Below, in pieces: positions 1-6,333 of a DNA stretch of 15,916 nucleotides (positions within the stretch are counted from its first letter, which is position 1; each line of letters opens with the position of its first letter). Position numbers and translations under genes: made by a program. The notes below the pieces were generated by a model that saw nothing but the letters and a program-made list of their open reading frames with translations, searched no databases and had not been told where the DNA came from. The stretch lies in contig ONUD01000180.1 of NCBI GenBank assembly GCA_900320925.1, forward strand, positions 1 to 15,916, read 5' to 3'. This DNA comes from an uncultured Eubacteriales bacterium (lineage in GTDB: Bacteria; Bacillota; Clostridia; Oscillospirales; Acutalibacteraceae).

Positions 1-1152
1 GAAGGCTTTCCGGAAAGCATCGGGATTGCTCTGGATCCAGTACGTGCCGACCACCAGCAGAATCAGCATGATGGCCAGTACTGACAGGATGCCCCAGACA
101 AAGCCGGGAACGCCTTCTTTTTTTCTTGGGGTATAATTTTGTACAGTTTGATTTTTCATTTCGTTTCTTGTAGCCTCATTCTGGATTGCTTTCACCGTAG
201 GAGCTGCGGAGAGCTGTGTACGGAGATTCTCAAAAGTTTTGATTCTGTCTTTTTTACTGACCTGAAGACCGCCTGACAAAGCTGTCACGATATGGGGCGG
301 AAGACGTTTAAAAATGGAGGTAGGGATGGAGAGCTTGCCGTCGGGCTTGCGTTCATTGCCGTTATCGGGAAGCTTCCCCGTCAGGGCATAGAAAAGGGTA
401 GCCGTCAGACCGTATACATCGGTTGCTTCATCCAGTACCCCGTTTTCCCGGTACTGTTCGGGAGCGGCACAGCCGTCCATCAGTTCCGGTTCAAAGAACC
501 CGCCTGTTTTTCTGACCTCGCCGATGGCAAAGCCTTTCAGACGGAGTTTTCCGTCGGCAGTGACGGCAAGGTGTTCGGGGGAGATGGCATAATGCCCTGT
601 TTCCGCCTCATGCAGGGAGGACAGTGCCGATACCAGCGGCATGAACAAGGGTCTTGCCGTATTCCAGTCGATATGACCGCCCCGGCGTTGGATATATTCG
701 GTAAAGGGGATGGAGTCATAGGCTTCCTCCACCGTATAAGATACACCGTTTTCTCCGAAAATATCAAAGATGGGAGCAATCGCTTTCAGGTCTTTCAATC
801 TGGCAATATCCCTGTAATAACGCAGGAACTCTTCATTCAGTTCCTCATACTGTTTTTCAAAGCCGCTGCGTATCACGACATTAGTCTTGCCTCTGGCACG
901 TCCGCAGATACCGGCGGGCATAAATTCACTGATAATGACCCGTGAGCGGGTCGCATTGCTGTAGCCGATATATTTGGCACCTTCCGCATTGTTGCTGATT
1001 TTTTTGCCAACGGTATAATTGCCCTCCTGGAGTTTGGTACCGAGGGGCAGAAAGGGAGCGGTTTGCTCGGCAGTATCCTTGTCAAAGCCGCAATGGGGAC
1101 AGACCTTTTCGTCATTAATCTCTTTCATGCATCCTAAGCATAGTTGTGACAT
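1..1152 (-). CDS. Zinc-ribbon membrane pseudokinase (3' end outside window)
   Basis: Reads in frame from ATG at 1152 to the window edge (384 codons, no stop), so the C-terminus is missing. Residues 1-22 form a zinc ribbon with two CxxC pairs (C5/C8, C18/C21). Residues about 38-320 follow a Ser/Thr protein kinase domain of the kind common in Ruminococcus-type bacteria, and a single membrane helix lies at about 350-373. Kinase landmarks can be aligned but the catalytic ones are gone: the VAIK lysine is S75 (VIISEF), HRD is H187-Y188-A189, the catalytic-loop Asn is H194, DFG is G207-F208-A209, and the glycine loop is degenerate. The structural motifs APE (230-232) and DVYG (245-248) remain. I infer a cytoplasmic pseudokinase anchored in the membrane that binds or senses rather than phosphorylates. 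The ribosome binding site is weak (GGCGG). It has its own promoter but may also receive readthrough from the gene upstream. Confidence 0.85.
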   Translation of the reverse strand, partial: MSQLCLGCMKEINDEKVCPHCGFDKDTAEQTAPFLPLGTKLQEGNYTVGKKISNNAEGAKYIGYSNATRSRVIISEFMPAGICGRARGKTNVVIRSGFEKQYEELNEEFLRYYRDIARLKDLKAIAPIFDIFGENGVSYTVEEAYDSIPFTEYIQRRGGHIDWNTARPLFMPLVSALSSLHEAETGHYAISPEHLAVTADGKLRLKGFAIGEVRKTGGFFEPELMDGCAAPEQYRENGVLDEATDVYGLTATLFYALTGKLPDNGNERKPDGKLSIPTSIFKRLPPHIVTALSGGLQVSKKDRIKTFENLRTQLSAAPTVKAIQNEATRNEMKNQTVQNYTPRKKEGVPGFVWGILSVLAIMLILLVVGTYWIQSNPDAFRKAF

Positions 1153-1220
1153 TATAAAAACCGCCAATCTCCGTACAAAATAATGGCAAGGGCTGTACGG
1201 CTGCCCGTATGTCTTAGAGA

Positions 1221-1250
1221 ATTATAGCACACCCCGCATACAAAATGCAA
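1221..1250 (-). promoter_or_regulatory. Sigma-A-type promoter for the pseudokinase gene
   Basis: On the minus strand TTGCAT (1250-1245) is followed after 18 bases by a perfect TATAAT (1226-1221), about 70 bases upstream of the pseudokinase ATG. The predicted leader contains a 7-bp inverted repeat, CCGTACA at 1171-1177 and TGTACGG at 1194-1200, with a 16-base loop, which could be a hairpin near the weak ribosome binding site. Confidence 0.7.
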
Positions 1251-1294
1251 GTTTTTACCCGTCAATGTTGCAACTAATTACAAAATTGTAAAAT

Positions 1295-2383
1295 TCACCC
1301 TGCCGCACTGCCGAGGAATTGCCGCATGAGTGCATGGGGGGCGGCAAGATAGTGTACGGAATCGGCAGCAGTATTTTCGTCCCAGCGGGAAATACCGCTT
1401 TTTTGGGGTGCATTGCTCCGATAGAGCAAATACGGGACAGGGTCGCCTGTCTGCTGTTTTTGATGTACGGGGACGGCCGTATCCGATACGATTAAAATGC
1501 CGAAATCCTTTTCCAGCCGGCATAAGCCGCTGAACATAGGGGCGACAATGTCACGGTCGAACCGTTCAATGGCATGGATCTTTCCGTCGGTGTCACCGTG
1601 CAGCCCGCAGGCGACAGTATCGTTTGTATAGAGGATAACCATGTCCTTGCCGTCCGACAGTTCTTGGAGAGCGGTTTGAGAGAGGCAGTCGGTATTGTGT
1701 CGGCATGACAGTCCTGCCAGAGCCGCTATGCCCCGCACAAAGTCCACGTCACTGATGACGGTGCCGCTGAGTGGGAAAGGCGGCAGGCAGGGGGCGGTAC
1801 CCGCATCCCATATCCATAAGGAGCGGTTCTGCCAGTGTATCCTGCTTTGCTCTATGATAGCACGAATCGGCTGTACAAAATCGCCTTTTGGCAGGCAGTT
1901 GTCTGTGCAGAGGTGCAGGGCTTTCCAAGGGGGAAGAAATTCTCCCGCACAGGGTTCCCCTTGTTTCCACAGAAGAAAGACCGTACCATCTGTGCCATGC
2001 ACGAACCGAAAAATATCATTGCCGAAAGGAAGCTCTCTTTCCCTGCACGGCTGCCATGACAGGATCGTTTGGTTGTCTGAGAGCTGCACCGTACCGCAGC
2101 GAAAGACCACTTCATCCTCACGGGGAAACACCCCGCCTGCGGCAGCATAAAACGGAGAACTGCCGTGAAAGTACTGTGCGGCATCGTAGCCAAGCAGGGA
2201 GAGGACGGATTTTTCAGCAAGAGGCAGTTCGTTGATGGCGGCTGTCTTAACAAGTCCCGTTTCCGCATAGGCAGCAAGCCTGTCCATACAGGGTTTGTAA
2301 GCCTGCGACAGGGGAGTGATATTACGGTATTCGGGCATGGGACGGTCTGCCATGCCGCTGTTGATCAGTACAGCATACTTCAT
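1295..2383 (-). CDS. Degenerate archaeal-type cofactor-independent phosphoglycerate mutase (pseudoenzyme)
   Basis: 362 residues matching the ApgM (archaeal-type 2,3-bisphosphoglycerate-independent phosphoglycerate mutase) family of the alkaline phosphatase superfamily. Conserved framework includes GMAD (10-13), LSLLGYD (61-67), FRCGTVQLSD (94-103), a VISDVDFVRGIAALAG segment in the middle, KIHAIERFDRDIV near 268-280 and DPVPYLLY (314-321). By my reading the active site is dismantled. The first metal-binding Asp of PDGMAD is S9; the nucleophilic Ser of GSDVANLS aligns with A56; the Arg of GRxP is S75; the Asp and His of DExGH align with V257 and L261; the DH metal pair is D301-T302; and the His of HSxDPVP is Q311. 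It is unlikely to catalyse glycolytic phosphate transfer. Its ATG overlaps the stop of the LRR gene (ATGA at 2383-2380), implying translational coupling. No convincing terminator follows. Confidence 0.8.
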   Translation of the reverse strand: MKYAVLINSGMADRPMPEYRNITPLSQAYKPCMDRLAAYAETGLVKTAAINELPLAEKSVLSLLGYDAAQYFHGSSPFYAAAGGVFPREDEVVFRCGTVQLSDNQTILSWQPCRERELPFGNDIFRFVHGTDGTVFLLWKQGEPCAGEFLPPWKALHLCTDNCLPKGDFVQPIRAIIEQSRIHWQNRSLWIWDAGTAPCLPPFPLSGTVISDVDFVRGIAALAGLSCRHNTDCLSQTALQELSDGKDMVILYTNDTVACGLHGDTDGKIHAIERFDRDIVAPMFSGLCRLEKDFGILIVSDTAVPVHQKQQTGDPVPYLLYRSNAPQKSGISRWDENTAADSVHYLAAPHALMRQFLGSAAG

Positions 2384-3957
2384 GTTTTTTTAGCGGTATG
2401 CCTGCCCGCATATTTGCCTGTTTTGCCATGCTTTCCTTTCGGCTGGGAGGACAGGATGTGTACGGCAAAAAACAGCACAATGGCAAAGTCGATGATCAGA
2501 ATCATGATGACAATAGCGGTGTATCCTCCCGAAAACAGCGTTTCATTGGCATCCTCTTCCGGTTTCAAGGCACCTCGATTCACATATACTTTCATGCTGC
2601 GGAGCGTTTCACTGTTGTATTGATTATCCTTGGCATATTGCTGCATGGCATCACTTTGACTGCTGTAGAGTGTCAGGTCGGGAGAACAGTGGTGGAAAGC
2701 ATGTTCAGCGATGGAGGAAGGGTCTTTGTAAAAGGCGGCATCCGTCAGGTGAATACAGTCGGTAAAAGCAGCAGAGGGAAGTTTCACGGCACTGTTAAAT
2801 TCCACCCTTGTCAGACTGTGGCAGTTGCAGAATACCGAAACGCCCAATTGCTTGACAGTTTCGGGAAAGACGACTCTTCCCAGACGGGTGCAGTCCGCAA
2901 ATGCCCTGTCTTCAACGGTTTGCAGACCGTTTTGGAAGCTGATTGTTTCCAGAGCCGTACAGCCCTGAAAGGCGGCAGAGCCGATTTGTTTGACGGAGGA
3001 GGGGATGGTGATTTCACGCAGTCCCCGACAATCCTGAAAACAGCCGGCTTCCATTTTGGACAGATTTTTCGGCAGCTTGACGTTATCCAGTACGTCACAG
3101 TGACGGAAAGCATTGGCTCCGATGGAGCGGACATTATCGGGCAGGCTGACTTTTTCCAGGGAGGTGCAGTCCTCAAACGCAGCAGCTCCGACAGAAATGA
3201 CAGTACGGGGGAGAAGGATGTCCGTAATCTCCGTATTTTTGGCAAAGGCATATTCTCCGATGCTTTTCACGCTGTCGGGCAGGCTTTTGGCTTTGTCCTT
3301 GCCGTTGTATCTGACAAGAATGCCGTCGCCGACAATGACAAATTCGGAGGTTTGCTGCTGCATCCATGCCGTCCCCTCCAACGCATAACCGCCGAAACGT
3401 TGCAATGCTTTGGGAACCTGTATCTCTTTGAGGGCGGTGCAGCTGAAAAAGGCATAGGCTCCTATTTCGTCCAGACTGTTCGGCAGGGACAGTTCCTCCA
3501 GTTTCCGGCAGCCTGCAAAACAGTAATCACCGATTTTCTGTGTTCCATCTTCGATTTTTACGGTCTGCAAGGCGGTACAGCGGATAAAGGCAGAATCTCC
3601 AATCGTCTTGACATTGCCGGGGATGGTCAGTTTTTTCAGTGCCGTACACTCGGCAAAGGCATTCGGGGCGACGGTCTTTATGGATTCGGACAACTCCAGT
3701 TCTTTGATAGTGCTGTTGGTCATGAAAGCAGCCGCTCCTACGGTGGTCACCTTGTATTTTTCGACCCTGGACGGCAGGGACACATACAGGCTGTTGCCCC
3801 GATAAGTGATGATGGAAACGCTTTTGCCGTCCTCCAGCACCTGATAGACATAATCGCCGTTATCAATAATATTGGCGGCATGAACGTGTATCTCGGACAG
3901 CGGTACGGCACTGAATAGCAAAATAGCTGTCAGCAATAGGTGAAATAGCTGTTTCAT
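2380..3957 (-). CDS. BspA-type leucine-rich repeat surface protein with C-terminal membrane anchor
   Basis: 525 residues from the ATG at 3957. A more upstream ATG at 4023 is in frame, but 3957 is preferred because it puts a signal peptide at the N-terminus (MKQLFHLLLTAILLFSAVPL, cleavage probably after VHA at 25-27) and lies 27 bases downstream of a good promoter. The body is an array of about 23-residue LRR_5/TpLRR units, with the recurrent pattern IGxxAFxxCxxLxxVxLPxxVxxI, running from about residue 60 to 420. One degenerate break (AWMQQQTSEFVIVGDGILVR) in the middle is a common insertion in this family. A helix at about 479-502 is followed by a Lys/Arg-rich tail, predicting LRRs outside the cell and a short basic cytoplasmic tail. 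Such proteins are thought to bind host or surface ligands; the ligand here is unknown. Its stop overlaps the next gene. Confidence 0.9.
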   Translation of the reverse strand: MKQLFHLLLTAILLFSAVPLSEIHVHAANIIDNGDYVYQVLEDGKSVSIITYRGNSLYVSLPSRVEKYKVTTVGAAAFMTNSTIKELELSESIKTVAPNAFAECTALKKLTIPGNVKTIGDSAFIRCTALQTVKIEDGTQKIGDYCFAGCRKLEELSLPNSLDEIGAYAFFSCTALKEIQVPKALQRFGGYALEGTAWMQQQTSEFVIVGDGILVRYNGKDKAKSLPDSVKSIGEYAFAKNTEITDILLPRTVISVGAAAFEDCTSLEKVSLPDNVRSIGANAFRHCDVLDNVKLPKNLSKMEAGCFQDCRGLREITIPSSVKQIGSAAFQGCTALETISFQNGLQTVEDRAFADCTRLGRVVFPETVKQLGVSVFCNCHSLTRVEFNSAVKLPSAAFTDCIHLTDAAFYKDPSSIAEHAFHHCSPDLTLYSSQSDAMQQYAKDNQYNSETLRSMKVYVNRGALKPEEDANETLFSGGYTAIVIMILIIDFAIVLFFAVHILSSQPKGKHGKTGKYAGRHTAKKT

Positions 3958-3990
3958 ATCTTTTTCTCTCTTTCTTACCTGATACCACTC

Positions 3991-4019
3991 ATGATACCAT
4001 ATTTCGCCCTTATTTTCAA
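3991..4019 (-). promoter_or_regulatory. Promoter for the LRR / pseudo-phosphoglycerate mutase operon
   Basis: Minus-strand TTGAAA (4019-4014), 17-base spacer ending in TGG, then TATCAT (3996-3991), which makes an extended -10. The start of transcription would be about 27 bases upstream of the LRR ATG at 3957. This location also supports choosing 3957, since the alternative ATG at 4023 lies upstream of the promoter. Confidence 0.7.
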
Positions 4020-4076
4020 GCACTCTTCACACAAAAACACGGAAATCAAGTTTCTGATAAAGAATGATGTATCAAC

Positions 4077-4195
4077 GGGGACGTTTGCCCGATGTGTGAC
4101 ATGGCAAGGGAAACTTCCTTGCAATATCAATTGTCATATCTTTCAACGGGAAAATGAACTTGTGCCTTTTCGCAACAACTTTGAAAATTTGCTCA
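4077..4195. repeat. Compact copy (A) of the nested-palindrome interspersed repeat
   Basis: Bases 4077-4122 match 8628-8673 of the full copy with about 5 differences (shared GGGGACGTTTGCCCGATG). Bases 4123-4195 match 8990-9062 closely (shared CGGGAAAATGAA, CAACA, GCTCA end). The two blocks meet at TTGCAA, exactly where the full copy carries its inner 316-bp palindrome (8674-8989). This copy is therefore either an internal deletion or an element without the inner insertion. It fills most of the gap 3958-4260 between the LRR promoter and the cyclophilin terminator. The rest of that gap is the LRR leader and promoter plus about 55 unremarkable bases. The left terminal repeat TGAGCAAAT of the full copy is not recognisable here. 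Confidence 0.8.
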
Positions 4196-4226
4196 TAGGT
4201 AGTTTCAAAATGGATTTCCGTGACAC

Positions 4227-4254
4227 AAAAATGCCGATACAGCGTGTATCGGCA
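4227..4254 (-). terminator. Rho-independent terminator of the cyclophilin gene
   Basis: Arms TGCCGATACA (4232-4241) and TGTATCGGCA (4245-4254) form a perfect 10-bp stem with a 3-base loop. On the minus strand they are followed by TTTTT (4231-4227). It starts 6 bases after the cyclophilin stop codon. Confidence 0.85.
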
Positions 4255-4260
4255 CGATGG

Positions 4261-4956
4261 TTATTCTGTACGGATGGTAACGGATTCCATGACAGGCTGC
4301 TGATCCTCTTGGATAGAGCCGTTCTTATCAATCGGTTTGGCTTCGGTGCAGATCTTGTCAACGATTTCCATGCCCTCTGTCACATAGCCGAAACAGGCAT
4401 ACAGGCCGTCAAGAGAAAGGGCAGAATCCTGATGGACGATAAAGAACTGGGAACTGGCACTGTCCATGGATAAGGAGCTTCTTGCCATGGATACAGCCCC
4501 TCTTGTATGTGACAGGTCATTGGTTATGCCGTTTCGCTCAAATTCTCCGACAATGGTATGCTCCGAACCGCCCGTACCGTTTTTCTTAGGGGCGCCGCCC
4601 TGCATGACAAAGCCTTTGAGGATACGGTGGAATGTCAGTCCGTTATAGAAGCCCGATTCAGCCAGTGCCACAAAATTGGCGGCTGTGATAGGAGCGGCTT
4701 TCTGGTCAAGCTTGATGGTGATGGTTCCCTCGTCACGGATATGGATGTCCGCATAATAGACCTTATCCTCCTCCAGCGGCGGGGGATAGTCAGAGGATTG
4801 GCTTTCCTCGGTTTGTGATTCCACGCTGACCTGTGAAGAAACGGCGGTGGTGCTTGTCTGGGAGGGTTCCTTGGCAGTCTGGCAGCCTGCTGACAGGATA
4901 CTTGCCGCAAGTGTCAGGACAACTGCCAAAGCAATTCGTTTTTTCATATTCCTCAT
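4261..4956 (-). CDS. Lipoprotein cyclophilin-type peptidyl-prolyl cis-trans isomerase
   Basis: 231 residues. The N-terminus has a lipoprotein signal: Lys/Arg start, hydrophobic stretch and lipobox LSAG-C25. A Ser/Thr/Gln/Glu-rich linker (about 27-64) precedes a cyclophilin domain (about 66-231). The signature FHRILKGFVMQGGAP (109-123) carries the catalytic Arg111 and Gln119; SSQFFIV (168-174) and LDGLYACFGYV (182-192) are the other conserved blocks, with Tyr at the position of human CypA His126, a substitution not expected to abolish activity. It should assist proline isomerisation of exported proteins on the outer face of the membrane. ATG 4956 is preferred, with AGGAAAGG just upstream; ATG 4947 is a possible alternative. 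It is a single-gene unit with its own promoter and terminator. Confidence 0.93.
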   Translation of the reverse strand: MRNMKKRIALAVVLTLAASILSAGCQTAKEPSQTSTTAVSSQVSVESQTEESQSSDYPPPLEEDKVYYADIHIRDEGTITIKLDQKAAPITAANFVALAESGFYNGLTFHRILKGFVMQGGAPKKNGTGGSEHTIVGEFERNGITNDLSHTRGAVSMARSSLSMDSASSQFFIVHQDSALSLDGLYACFGYVTEGMEIVDKICTEAKPIDKNGSIQEDQQPVMESVTIRTE

Positions 4957-4983
4957 TTCCTTTCCTGCGATGATTGCTTCTCT

Positions 4984-5012
4984 ATCATATCACATATCCC
5001 ATCGTTATGCAA
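4984..5012 (-). promoter_or_regulatory. Promoter for the cyclophilin gene
   Basis: Minus-strand TTGCAT (5012-5007), 17 bases ending in TGA, then TATGAT (4989-4984), an extended -10. Transcription would start about 20 bases upstream of the ATG at 4956. It is divergent from, and only about 25 bases away from, the plus-strand promoter at 5038. Confidence 0.75.
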
Positions 5013-5037
5013 ATGAAATTTATTTTTAGAAAAAATA

Positions 5038-5066
5038 TTGACAAATTTAATCATCAATGTTATAAT
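5038..5066 (+). promoter_or_regulatory. Perfect consensus sigma-A promoter
   Basis: TTGACA (5038-5043), exactly 17 bases, TATAAT (5061-5066). Both hexamers are consensus. It is the strongest promoter in the window by sequence and reads into the long leader upstream of the membrane-protein gene at 5360. Confidence 0.88.
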
Positions 5067-5072
5067 TTTTAC

Positions 5073-5352
5073 ATCAATTGAACCTTGACAATAAAATAGG
5101 GAAAAAAAGAGTCCCGGATGTCACACGGTACGTGCATAGCGACTGTTGAGACAGCCTTTTGGTAATTGGCACGGAATACCGTGGCTTCTGTGGCTTTTGA
5201 TATGCTTACTGAAGTGATGTATCCTTTGTGATTGTCTGCGGCAGTGCCTGAATAGCTGGAAAGAAGCTGTATGCTGTAAAAAACGGATTGCCGTGCGGTG
5301 AGAAGCAGGGGAGTGTCGGCAAAAAACCACGTTTTATCTAAAGAAAAGGAGC
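5073..5352 (+). ncRNA. Candidate structured leader or small RNA (unidentified)
   Basis: About 285 bases between the consensus promoter and the membrane-protein ATG hold no convincing gene. Pairing segments nest in order: TCCC 5112-5115 with GGGA 5309-5312, TCAC 5121-5124 with GTGA 5298-5301, ACGG 5125-5128 with CCGT 5291-5294, and GCATA 5134-5138 with TATGC 5270-5274. Inside are hairpins CACGG-AATA-CCGTG (5170-5183) and CTGT-TGAG-ACAG (5143-5154). The outer helices are short and broken by internal loops, so the fold is only suggestive. I looked for tmRNA, RNase P, SRP, T-box, TPP, FMN, cobalamin, glycine, lysine and c-di-GMP hallmarks and saw none; 6S RNA could not be shown. No U-tract terminator separates it from the downstream gene, so a cis-acting leader is as likely as a separate RNA. 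A 15-codon frame at 5118-5165 lacks a ribosome binding site. Confidence 0.35.
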
Positions 5353-5359
5353 ATGGATC

Positions 5360-6097
5360 ATGAGAAATCTCAAAACCGTGAACGCCAACTTTATGTTAAA
5401 ATGTCTGGAACGGATTTATCGTAAGCATCCCGCTTTGTTTGTGGCAGTGGTCAGTTTTCTGTTTGCCTCTGTCCTGAGCAGCTTTGTACCGTGGGAAATG
5501 GAAAATTCCACTATCAATGCCGTGTTTAACAGTTTGTCACCCGAACTGCGGTGGGTAGGTGTTTTCCTTTTTTATGGTGTCATTGATGTACTCTATATGT
5601 TGGAATATGCTTTGACGCTGACCGAACTGAGTTATAAGCTGTTTTTCGTTTTCTCGGTCATGACGCTGGCCGCCCTCGGAAGAACGGTAGTCGGCTGTTG
5701 GCTGAAAGATGCGGAGTACAGTCGGGAAGAAAAAACGATAATTCACTTTTTGCTCGAAAACGTCATATTCTTTGTAATGGCTGTCGCATTTTTTTCTACA
5801 GTTCCCCGAATGTACCATGCCTTTCCGCAGGCAGAATGGTCGTATCTGCTGTGGGCAGTGGCCGTGGTACTCATGGTTCGCTTTGCCTACCCTGTCATGG
5901 TATATTTTGGAAGCTATTTTCTCATGGCATCAGGCTATTTTTTAGCCGTGCGGTATCTTGATGCGGTACTCGGTCTTCCGTCAGGATGGAAGATGCTGCT
6001 GTATACCGTTGTGACCTTTTTCGCTGCGGTGGCGATGGAACAGATCGCTTCTGCCGTGATGGGTTGGTGCCGCCAACACACAAAGGAATCGTCGTGA
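5360..6097 (+). CDS. Polytopic membrane protein of unknown function
   Basis: 245 residues; I do not recognise the family. ATG 5360 has AGGAG at 5347-5351 with 8-base spacing; the closer out-of-frame ATG at 5353 leads nowhere. Hydrophobic helices are at about 25-43, 65-86, 91-113, 127-147, 160-177, 179-198 and 211-235, giving around seven membrane spans. The first loop (44-62) and the 114-126 segment (LKDAEYSREEKTI) are hydrophilic. There is no signal peptidase site, no enzyme motif and no clear transporter signature. The gene is monocistronic: consensus promoter and long leader before it, strong terminator after it. The neighbouring minus-strand genes are on independent transcripts, so context says little. 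The strong promoter plus long leader suggests post-transcriptional or attenuation control, which is inference. Confidence 0.75.
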   Translation: MRNLKTVNANFMLKCLERIYRKHPALFVAVVSFLFASVLSSFVPWEMENSTINAVFNSLSPELRWVGVFLFYGVIDVLYMLEYALTLTELSYKLFFVFSVMTLAALGRTVVGCWLKDAEYSREEKTIIHFLLENVIFFVMAVAFFSTVPRMYHAFPQAEWSYLLWAVAVVLMVRFAYPVMVYFGSYFLMASGYFLAVRYLDAVLGLPSGWKMLLYTVVTFFAAVAMEQIASAVMGWCRQHTKESS

Positions 6098-6125
6098 CAA
6101 TACATACACGTCAATCATAAGCATT

Positions 6126-6163
6126 ACAGCCGATACCTCTTGGCAGGTGTCGGCTGTTTTTTC
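6126..6163 (+). terminator. Rho-independent terminator of the membrane-protein gene
   Basis: A 13-bp stem pairs 6126-6138 with 6145-6157 (one G-T pair), with loop CTTGGC, followed by six T (6157-6162). It ends the plus-strand transcript about 30 bases after the stop. The rest of the gap to 6291 is AT-rich and shows nothing further. Confidence 0.92.
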
Positions 6164-6286
6164 TGAAAAATTTTACAGGTTTCTTTTGCAATCGTTTTAA
6201 CGAAAATTCATACTCTGTTCATAATGTATTGCTACAATAAAACCATCGAAATTGCTTACTCCATCTTCTTCATAAAAAAACTCCAC

Positions 6287-6331
6287 AAAAGCAGCAGGGG
6301 CGACTGATGATGCTATCAGCCGCCCCTGCTG
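6287..6331 (-). terminator. Terminator of the glycosyltransferase-dipeptidase operon
   Basis: Nearly perfect 17-bp arms at 6292-6308 and 6315-6331 (core CAGCAGGGGCG / CGCCCCTGCTG) with a 6-base loop, starting 2 bases after the dipeptidase stop. On the minus strand TTTT follows directly (6290-6287) and seven T a few bases later (6280-6274). The hairpin could also act weakly on the plus strand. Confidence 0.85.
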
Positions 6332-6333
6332 TT

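Noticed and set aside
292..945. 217-codon plus-strand frame within the pseudokinase region
   Set aside because: The minus strand has a continuous kinase-like frame with a zinc ribbon and promoter; this is its shadow.
1260..1294. Terminator after the pseudo-phosphoglycerate mutase gene
   Set aside because: Only a short A/T palindrome (TTACAAAATTGTAA) without a GC stem is present, so termination cannot be claimed.
2398..3918. 506-codon open frame on the plus strand opposite the LRR gene
   Set aside because: It is the antisense shadow of a repetitive LRR gene; the translation has no domain sense, while the minus frame has a signal peptide, LRR units, membrane anchor and promoter.
5121..5330. 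69-codon minus-strand frame in the leader region
   Set aside because: Composition is Arg/His/Ser-rich without any motif or ribosome binding site, typical of non-coding DNA, and it opposes the transcript from the consensus promoter.
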